Assembly: GCA_012845835.1 (NCBI GenBank)
Contig: JABAKD010000005.1
Span: forward strand, 8,481,473 to 8,545,472
Length of the DNA: 64,000 nucleotides
DNA from: Undaria pinnatifida
Taxonomy: Eukaryota > Sar > Phaeophyceae > Laminariales > Alariaceae
Direction: 5' to 3'
In this document: positions 55,702 to 64,000 of the stretch, one piece after another
Position numbering within the stretch: position 1 is the stretch's first letter
How the letters are laid out: the number at the start of each line of letters is the position of its first letter
Translations under genes and position numbers: made by a program
The notes under the pieces: generated by a model
Databases searched by the model: none
Told to the model about the DNA's origin: nothing
What the model saw: only the letters and a program-made list of their open reading frames with translations

Positions 55702-55760
55702 TTCAGCTGCCGCTGCTGCTGCTGCTGCTGCTGCCGCTGCTGCTGCCTCTTCCGTGGCCG
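55702..55760. repeat. (CTG)n tract with CCG changes
   Basis: About 13 CTG/CCG triplets followed by a CCG/TCC-rich stretch. The poly-Ala frame on the minus strand is an artefact. Confidence 0.9.
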
Positions 55761-55854
55761 CCGCCGCCTCCGCTGTGACGGTAGCAATCTCCTGCTGATG
55801 CTTATCGATCTCCTCTTGCGTAGCTGTTCTCAACTCCCCAAACTCAAAATGAGC

Positions 55855-56395
55855 TTTGAATTTGTACGGATGCTGTTGGTCGGGTCGAGTCAGCAACGAA
55901 CAACAAGGAAGCGGTTACGGCGCCAGCTGGTCAAATCCCCATCGCAGACAAGTATGGGATGGGGAATGAGATTGGAATTTGTACGGATGCTGTTGGCGGA
56001 GTGAACAATCAGCAGTGGGGCGCGGCAAGCGTGTCCGCTGGTTAAAAATATATCCGCAGACAAGTATGGGAAGGGAATGAGGTTTTGATTTGTACGGATG
56101 CTGTTGGTCGAGTCCAGTGAACAACGACTAGCAACGAAGCGGTAAGGGCGTCGGCAGGTCGAATATAAACCGCAGAAAAGCGTGGGACGGGCACCGAGTT
56201 TTGATTTTGTACGGATGCTGTTGGTCGAGTCTAGTGAGCAACGATCATGAAGGATGCGGTGAGGGTGTCAGTTGGTCAAATATCTACCGCAGAAAAAAAC
56301 GGGACGGGGAATCAATATTTTTCTTGCACGGATGTTGTTGGTCGAGTCGAGTGAACAACAATCAACAAGGAGGCGGAATTGGTGTCGACAGGTCA
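55855..56395. repeat. Minisatellite E, five units of about 115 bp
   Basis: Units begin with ttgtacggatgctgttggtcgagtc (55858, 55976, 56091, 56206 and, as cacggatgttgttgg, 56325). They contain gaacaac(a/g)a...gcgg and ggtcaaat...ccgcaga..a....ggga.ggg.a. Confidence 0.92.
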
Positions 56396-56399
56396 AATA

Positions 56400-58680
56400 G
56401 TTCGAGAGGCAAACGCTTGAAAGGACTGGAAATATGTAGGTGCATCTGCCCTAGAGAACGTCTAACACGCCAGCAAACAACGTCAACAGTGAAAGAAGTG
56501 ACGTCACTTAACACAGAGCCGCCATGTAAAACGTTTCCTTAGGCGAACATCTGGAGCTAATCGCACCAACCAGCACATTGTGATGTTATACTGCTGTTCA
56601 TGCTCATCGCATGGCCGCCACGAGCGTAAGGTCAGGATGCTAATTTCAATTTCAAGAGGTAAATGATACCGCATATTCCCATTCAATTTCATAGGAAAAA
56701 TACAACTGAAGCGGGGAAGGAGAGGGACACCTTCATTCGTGGAGTCGCTCCTGCCGACAGGCTTGCACCGAAATGATAGGAAGGACTTCAGGGGCGCGGT
56801 CTACGTCATTCAACAACACACCCGAGCGACAACAAGGCGACACGTAGCTAGTTCCCGTCGGCTTAAAAACGAGGCCGCTGGCTTTTGGATTGCAACCCTA
56901 TCATCGTACAACGTTGCCCTGGCTGATACGGCATGGTACCGGCGACTTTATAGTAATCACCCGAGCTGGAGCTTGCTCGCATCGTGTAAAGGGGGTGGCA
57001 CGCCTGCGTGACACAACCGCCAGCAGTTCGCACCGTCTGCAGATTGGTCTGGGTTATCCTGTCGTAAGCAGACGCGTGACTCAAAAACAACAGTGCGCTG
57101 AGGGGTGACCAAAAAAAATGCGGGGTAGCTCTAGCGGGTCTGCGCCGAGGTTAACATACTCCTCGGCAGCCGACAGGCACAAAACACAAAAATACAATGT
57201 GCCGACAAATGCTGTAGGAGTGCAGTATCATAGCTCCGATTTCACCTCGAATTGGACAAAAACAGGTCTGTTCGCAGTGTAAAATTCCCCCCGATGTTTC
57301 GTGCTGATGACCCTGAGCTGCAGAATCTCTCCAATCATTCCTTCCGGATCAAACCCTTCCGCCTGTGTGGACATTTTGGAGAGCGGGGGGTTCCGGGGGC
57401 TCCAGGTTTGAAGGTGATCGAAACATGCAACACATGCAACAGCGGCCCACGCTGAGTAAGCACGCAAAAACACAGTACATGTTTGCGCGACCTGTGCGAA
57501 AGCAGTACCACTGGGCGTCCGCACGGAAACGGAAAGCAAAATTCTGGTGAAACATACAAATAGGAATTGTCCTCACGGCTACCGGGCTACGGAGTTCGAG
57601 AGTTCGGAGTAACAAAACAGCAGAGTTCGAGAGTTCGGAGTAACGGATATTGAAATTGCACCGGATGTAAGTAACTTTGGCTTAAAGCTGATATCAAGGT
57701 TTGACTCTATATTAGGTCTCGCCTAACGAACCGTACCCTAGGGTAACCAATACCAGTACCTGGTATGATGCAAGACATGTAAAACATTCTGGAACAATAA
57801 ACCACAGCCAGTACCAGACACCTGGTACCTGTTCAATTCATCATCAATTTATAAACTTGGGAGGCAACAAAAAAAAACTTTACTGGCATTTACGAGCGCG
57901 TGTTAGTTTACTACCTGACCACAATCGGGGCTCAACACTGTGTATTAGCCGCGGGTGGTTGCAAATATAGACAGAGAAAAGAGCGATGAAAAAATAACAA
58001 GAAAAGCACCGTGCCAGTCCGACATTTTACACAAGGGCAGTTTGGAATCAGCAAAAACTAATGAAGGAATGACGACGAATCTCACCCCAGCAGTTCGATT
58101 CTCGGTATTCCCACAACCTCCCTTCTTTTTTTTTTTTTTTTTTGCTTTGTGTGTCGACACACCAAGTAGCACTCGGACCTGATTTCGTAAATCCCCATTT
58201 GAGGGCAATGGTGCATAAGAAGCATAGCAACAAGCAGTTCTTAACATGGCTAAAGGTAGCAAAAATGGCCACAGTAAAAACTACGGTACAAAACTCATTT
58301 TGTTGGCATGGGAGAGCTCGGTAAACGTCAGAAAAATTCCTTTCGTGACAAGATTGCTACAAGTCCCGAGCATCAGGGGGGGGCTGATAATTAAGCATCT
58401 CCTCGCCAACAAATGGATTTTTCAAGGTTCTACCCTATCTGCGAAGGATACAATCATAGACGATTCATAGGATTACTACAGCGGTACCCTTCACTAAGCC
58501 ACTACTTAGTTACTATAGAACTACTTATTTGCATAATTTCCCTGAGCGGGCTCGGTTGGTTCATCCCTGGCCTCTATAGGCCTCCGACTTGAACACCGCC
58601 TCCTTCAATTACTTGCGGAACGGTCCATCTTTTCTTCGACTACTCCCGTCACCTTTTTTAATCGTATAAAGTATCATCAT
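56400..58680. other. No gene seen
   Basis: Short frames only; none recognised. Palindromic TACCTGGTAC-type words occur near 57750-57835, and a T-homopolymer of about 18 at 58126-58143. Confidence 0.45.
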
Positions 58681-58684
58681 TGTC

Positions 58685-59270
58685 CCAGCTGAGCTCAGCT
58701 TGGCTCATCAGCTGAGCTCAGCAGCGCAGCGCCGTGCCCTGCCGTGCGGTGCTGTGCGATACTGTGTGGTGCTGTGCCGTGCTATGCGGCGCTGCGTGAT
58801 GTCTGTGCTGTGCTTTTTTCGCACATGCCAGGTATCCTTCAAGGTATCATACCAGGGAATCAGGTACCGGTATACACTAGGTTTGTACGTACTACATCGT
58901 TGAATCACAAAAAGAGCACTGCCAACTCAGTTCAGCTCAGCTCAGCTATAGCTCAGCATCGCAGCGCCATGCGGTGCGGTGCCGTGCGGTGCCGTGCCCT
59001 GCTGTGTCGTGCTGTGCCGTGCTGCGTGCCGTGCTGTACTTACTCTTTCGTGCATGCCAGGTATCATTCGAAGTATCATACCAGGTACCGGTACTACACC
59101 AGGTTTGTACGTACTACAGTACATCAATTGTATCATAAAAAAAACACGCCCAGCTCAGTTCAGCTCAGCTATGATAGCTCAGCAGCGCAGCGCCGTGCTT
59201 TCTTTCGTACATACAGCCGTACCAGGGATGATACGAAGTACCAGGTACCGGTATGTACGCGTGTGCTCGT
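58685..59270. repeat. Satellite-like array F, about 228-bp unit, 2.5 copies
   Basis: Each unit has a cagctcagct run, a gtgcggtgccgtg run, catgccaggtatc and ccaggtaccggtatacac(c/t)aggtttgtacgtactac. Starts of catgccaggtatc lie at about 58826 and 59054. The third unit is short. A fragment lies inverted in CDC45 intron 1 (45045-45170). Confidence 0.88.
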
Positions 59271-59334
59271 ATTGTTGCTTTCTCCGTTGATTGTCCTCTC
59301 TCGGTCCTGTCCATGTTTCACCCGCCCGCAAACT

Positions 59335-59545
59335 ACACCCGTAATGCCGACCAGAACGTGACAAATCCAGCAAGCACACAGCACAGTGTAATCAGCTCTG
59401 CACAAGTAGCCCTTGGCATTATCAAATCGCTAGTTGCACCTAATCATGGGCCTCTTCTTTCTGCCCCCTTCGCATGTGTATCCTTCCTTTCGCGAGTGTA
59501 GCGGGCGTTGTCAGCCGATCGCGGAGCGGGGCCCTTGTAGAACCA
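59335..59545 (-). repeat. Dispersed repeat D, inverted third copy
   Basis: Complementary to the two copies at 44465-45012 (ccgaccagaacgtgac, tcaaatcgcta, gggcctcttctttctg). Confidence 0.85.
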
Positions 59546-60315
59546 CTAAAAGGCTGGTTTAAGTTGAAAGCCCGAAAAGTATTACCTGTACCACTGTGGT
59601 CGTATCATTGGGCATTTTACCGTACAATGGTTGGATACATTTTGTCAGGGAGCTCATTGGTCATTATTGGCGTTTCTTGTGAGCTCTTGAGATCTTGTGA
59701 TACGAACGGGAAGGTCCATGGCCGATGGCATGTCACTTCCCCGTGTGATAACGAACGAACTATTGCATCGTGGACAAACGCACTCCGAGCCTACGAGGGG
59801 AAGTCCTCGGAGCTGATACCACCGGGTCCGGGGTCGCGCGAGACGGTACATACCCGGCCAATGTCCACGCCGTTTTTTCGATTCAGACCGTGAAAACTTC
59901 AACAGCTTTTCTATGTGCCGTTGCGAAGACCTCACCTGTCGGGGGAAGGTCATATTTTTGCCTCATTTTTCGTCAGTTGGGATTTTGGAAAATATGGACC
60001 ACCTTGGACCAAAACATTTCGGCAAAAGAAACAAAAAAAATACCGTGGTTGGGCCTCTCACCATGGGCATGTAGAACACGTGTGCAATTTTTCAGGGTCC
60101 CATCTCTCCAAACAGAACAGCGTGGACATTTTGGAGTTTTGTGCGTAAACATGAGCAAGATACATTATTTCCTTCAAATGACTTGGTTTAGTCTAGAATA
60201 CAGTTTTTTCGCTAGATTCTGCTCAATGTTAAACGTAGGCAGGTCAGATCTTCGATTTTTTGCCCGAAAATTCTATAGACGTGCCTTGGAATACCTCCAA
60301 CCGGGTAACTGGGTC
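59546..60315. other. No gene supported
   Basis: A 197-codon open frame (59770-60363) covers part of it but runs into dispersed repeat C and has no recognisable motif. It is probably chance. Confidence 0.4.
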
Positions 60316-60573
60316 GATGAAAATGCAGCGCAATCTTGTTTTGTCGTCCCCGCTTGGAAATAGCCTGAACATAATTGAAAATTTGAAGGCCTTTCATTGG
60401 TCGATACGAGTTTCTCTCCAAGAGAGCCCGAGGCCGTGAAAAAAAGAAAATGTCATCCTCCTCCACTGGTCATCGGGGTCAGCATGATACCAAATATTCA
60501 CCCTTTGGCTAGATATTGCGAGCGGCATTCGTGGGGAAGAAAGCTTCCGGTTTTTAACTTGAACCAGCCCGTA
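60316..60573 (+). repeat. Dispersed repeat C, copy 2
   Basis: Second copy of the 33286-33545 repeat, same orientation. Confidence 0.85.
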
Positions 60574-60819
60574 CTCAGAAATTGGGCACTCCGGAGGTCG
60601 CCCTCGGCATATCCTCCCACCTCTAAGCCGTCCTCAGCTCTTAATGGCCGAGGAAAACCATTTTGGCCGGGACGATGTTTTGTTTATTTTCCCTGTTTTC
60701 TCATTTGTTTTGTTTTTGAACCTGCTTCTTCTGCGCACACCGCAAAGCCGCGAAGTGAGAGAAGGCACAAACCAAGGTCCGATAGCCAATAGTATTTACG
60801 TACCGCATGAGATGCATAG

Positions 60820-61535
60820 CAAAACAGCCTGCAATCAGCCCTGCACAGAGCAGCGAAGTATATACAGCAGTATCCTCGTGTCGACCAGACAGCAGAGTAC
60901 GACAACTCAAGCCGGCAGACAAGAAAGAACAAGTGCTTTGCCAAGAACCACATGAACGTACGATTATTTTTCATGTCATTTTCCCTCTTCGTTGTTGTTC
61001 TTCGGATAACATGCGTACGATAATAACGACAATAAAGCCACCGACAAACAAACTGGATTTTCCACCCATCGACATCTCGCACACCTATTGTCCGCGCCGA
61101 TAGGTCATCCCAGAGAAAATAAAAAAAGCGATTTCGTCACAAACTTCGAGACAGAAATATGTATGTATATACCATGGTATACCCTTAGGAACTGCAGACG
61201 CAAAATAGACGAAAAAAACTGACGAATGCAGCATCGGCCACATGAAGCAGCCCGAGCTGCTTGCTGGTGTAGGGAATGTATTCGAACTGCAACGCAGGAA
61301 GCTGTGAGGAAGCATGAGGCGTGACAATACTCGGATTGCTTAAAGCTTTTCCTAGACGCTTGATGATCGCGCTCATCGTTTTTGGGTCTGTATCAACGGG
61401 CCCAAAAAATACACCAGACGCATATTGCATACTCATGCATGTGGCATACGGGCTGTTTTCCTGGAGCATGGTGCTATCAAAGTCGCCAGTTTGCACCTAC
61501 AATAAATCGTGGACCTCTGTCCGCTTCACATAAAG
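60820..61535. repeat. Diverged repeat G, copy 1
   Basis: Shares, in the same order, three blocks with 62930-63465: cagcctg.aatc.gccctgcacagagcagc; ccacccatcgacatc ... cacacctact/attgt ... gtcatcccagaga; and actcatg.atgtggc.t.cgggttgttttcctgg. On the minus strand 61496-61200 is open and could be an exon of the same unknown element. Confidence 0.75.
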
Positions 61536-62339
61536 TGTTGTATTTTTCGTTTTTCCTTCCTGAGCGAGCGTTGCGGACGGCGAACGCCGCCCGCGGAGCG
61601 AAGGGCCTTGTTCTCACTCACCGTGATGCCGGTGCCTTCGCAGGCCGCCCTCGGCAATTCTCCTCTCAGATCACTCTCATACTGCCGACGGGGGACATTT
61701 TTTTCCGGATCTATCCATGTACATTTTTTTTGTTGCTCTTTTGCTTTTTTGCTCTGTTTTTGAACCTGCTTGTTTCGCGTACAGTACGAAGGCACCAACC
61801 AAGCTCCCATATGGGTACCTAGGATGACGTTTTAGGCTGAGGGCTAACGAGAGAGCAGAACGCGGCTGACCAGAGCGAAGCGGCGAAACTTAGCCTACTC
61901 TGAAAATAGTATAGTAAAGGAACCCTTCACCTCTACGCGCCCTTACAAGTTGAAAGAACTTGAAAGGGCTGGGCGTGCTCTACAAAGTTTTTCCATCACG
62001 GCACGGTGTTCAGGCACGCGAAACGTCGGTCTACAAGCAAGTGTCATCTGCCTAAAGTAGTGTTGGTTTTAACCATCGGAGTGCAGCACCATCTCACAGT
62101 CCCGGACATTGGCATCAGCGATGCTTGACATCAGAAAGTGACACATGAAGATCCTCTGAGGCAGCGAAATCTGCGCGTTCGACGAGGTTTGGATACGGTG
62201 TCATTCACCATCGCAAGTGTGGCATGTCACAGTCCCTCACGTGGGGCATAATTTCAATATTTCAATCAGTGTCATATGTATGGAAGATTGACTGTTTGAG
62301 ACGGCATGCTGTGTCCATCCTCTGGAGCGGCGAAAGATA

Positions 62340-62460
62340 GGTTAACATACTTCGCGAATGTTAGATTCATACTTCGCGAATGTTAGATTCGTCACTGTGA
62401 ATGTTAGATTCGATTGGGTCATTGCTCCACGTCAGTCATTGCTCCACGTCAGTGAAACAG
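62340..62460. repeat. Short tandem duplications
   Basis: catacttcgcgaatgttagattc occurs twice plus a partial third copy, followed by two copies of gtcattgctccacgtca. Confidence 0.92.
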
Positions 62461-62503
62461 CCCGGCAAAATAGCATACCGCACCGCCCCCCGCACATACA
62501 AAA

Positions 62504-62912
62504 AAAAACGCTCGATCATGAAGGGACGTCTTTCTCTCTCTAAACTGTCCAAGGCTTCACCGAACAAGCGCAAGTCCGATCAGTCAAGGACGAACGCAAG
62601 CTCGGTGAAGCCTCGGGCGATCATTGAGCCAGGAAACCCCGACTGGCCTTGCCCGTCTCCGTCTTGCGAAGGACACATCAAGGTCGTTAAAAAACGAGCC
62701 GAACTCACCCAGGCCGTTCTTTTTTTTAACGACCTTGATGTGTCCTTCGCAAGACGGAGACGGGCAAGGCCAGTCGGGGTTTCCTGGCTCAATGATCGCC
62801 CGAGGCTTCACCGAGCTTGCGTTCGTCCTTGACTGATCGGACTTGCGCTTGTTCGGTGAAGCCTTGGACAGTTCAGAGAGAGAAAGACGTCCCTTCATGA
62901 TCGAGCGTTTTT
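62504..62912. repeat. Near-perfect foldback, 191-bp arms, 27-nt loop
   Basis: Arms 62504-62694 and 62722-62912 are reverse complements with a single mismatch seen (aaactgtcc against gaactgtcc). The loop is 62695-62721. Each arm reads as the same open frame starting ATG-Lys-Gly-Arg (ATG at 62518, plus; at 62898, minus). That frame is rich in Ser/Lys and ends near PCPSPSCEGHIKVV. This looks like an inverted duplication of one coding exon. Confidence 0.97.
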
Positions 62913-62929
62913 CTACGTATCGCCAGCAC

Positions 62930-63465
62930 AGCAGAACAGCCTGTAATCGGCCCTGCACAGAGCAGCAAAAGTGTTGCCGAGAATCATGTTCGACTTTTGC
63001 ATATTGCGTCATAACGTCACCAACAACTAATTTGGATTTTTTCGAAGTACCGTGACACTCAAACCTGTGACCGACCGTCGTCTATTAATAGACGCAATAC
63101 ATACAGTTTTGTCTACAATATCCTTAGGTGTGACTGACGTGACCAAAAACAGCCGTCTCTTTGCTGACACTTCAACAACGCCGATGTGTGTGTTTTATTA
63201 AACTGTTTTTTTCCACCCATCGACATCAAGCACACCTACTGTCAGTGTGATTCGTCATCCCAGAGAGAGACAGATGCTCTCTAGTCGCAAACTTCGAGAC
63301 AGATACACACATCGCACGTACTACCGCAAGATACCAGGGACATTCGGTATACTCATGAATGTGGCGTCCGGGTTGTTTTCCTGGGGTATGGCGGCGTGGC
63401 TCTTGGCCTTTTTAAGTTACCATTTTGCACCCGCAATCAATTATGGACCTCCGTCCGATTCACTT
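62930..63465. repeat. Diverged repeat G, copy 2
   Basis: Counterpart of 60820-61535, same orientation, with shorter spacing. It lies directly beside the foldback. Confidence 0.75.
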
Positions 63466-63594
63466 ATTTCTTTCTACTCTTCTTTTGCTGAGCGAAGCGC
63501 CTTGTGTTGTTGTAATCCCTCCTGCCCTGATACAATCTCGATCCCACTTACTCGTCGTGTACAATACAAGACACGTACAGGCAAGTAATGCACA

Positions 63595-64000
63595 CCTCGG
63601 ACAGATCAGCTCACCGGAGCTCGAGCTAGCTCTTTTTGGAGCTAGCTCACCGGTGAGCTACGTGAGCTACATGAGCTGCACATGTTTTCCCCGGCTTGAG
63701 CTATAGGCGGTAGCTCATCTTCACAAGTTTCGAAGGCTTGAGCTATAGGCGATAGCTATAGGCGATAGCTCATCTGCCCGTGTTTCCAAAGCTTGGGCTA
63801 TAGGAGCTACATGAGCTAGCTCATCTGCCCCCGAGATGAGCTATAGGAGCTACATGAGCTACACATGTTTCCCCCGGCTTGAGCTATAGGCGGTAGCTCA
63901 TCTGCACATGTTTCGAAGGCTTGAGCTATAGGCGATAGCTCATCTGCCCGTGTTTCCAAAGCTTGGGCTATAGGAGCTACATGAGCTAGCTCATCTGCCC
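63595..64000. repeat. GAGCTA-rich array running off the window end
   Basis: Repeats of gagctataggcg(g/a)tagctcatctgc and gagctacatgagctagctc, arranged in a roughly 190-bp higher unit (63700-63815 again at 63880-64000). Many gagctagctc palindromes. It may be the end of a non-autonomous DNA element continuing outside. Confidence 0.88.

Noticed and set aside
59770..60363. 197-codon open frame
   Set aside because: No recognisable domain, composition unlike the real exons here, and it runs into a dispersed repeat also found at 33286.

Overview
The window is nuclear DNA from a eukaryote with very large, transposon-filled introns (GT-AG splice sites, CDC45 and 20S proteasome genes, LTR, LINE, SINE, Helitron and hAT elements). 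The overall style resembles a multicellular alga or other stramenopile. That placement is an impression only; no plastid or rRNA marker is present to fix the lineage.

Two conserved housekeeping genes account for most of the window and are arranged head to head around position 43,700-43,950. On the minus strand is a proteasome alpha-2 (PSMA2-like) gene. Its three exons (43480-43695, 23306-23466, 1098-1536) join in frame across introns of about 20.0 and 21.8 kb, so a protein of about 271 residues occupies 42.6 kb. On the plus strand is a complete nine-exon CDC45 gene (43959-53683, about 651 residues) whose first intron (4.3 kb) is packed with tRNA-derived SINEs and other repeats.

Intron 2 of the proteasome gene (1537-23305) holds: two related Ty3/gypsy remnants lying tail to tail with their 3' LTRs meeting at an ATT microsatellite; a 1,993-bp hAT-like element cleanly inserted in the RNase H of the second gypsy copy, with an 8-bp target duplication and two arrays of 43-bp repeats; a complete three-exon gene on the opposite strand for an unrecognised cysteine-rich protein (11692-15568), whose own intron is a long-unit repeat array full of CTG tracts; and a decayed Helitron (Rep, Pif1-type helicase, OTU domain) followed by a striking hairpin.

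Intron 1 of the proteasome gene (23467-43479) holds a SINE with visible target duplications, a large inverted pair of unidentified repeats around a GACCCG-rich element, several hairpin-forming minisatellites, a DDE transposase remnant, a third gypsy LTR with leader, very long microsatellites, C-rich low-complexity DNA, and a broken LINE.

Downstream of CDC45 (53684-64000) I recognise no conserved gene. This stretch is minisatellites, diverged dispersed repeats shared with the introns, an almost perfect 191-bp-arm foldback (62504-62912), and a GAGCTA-type array running off the window end.
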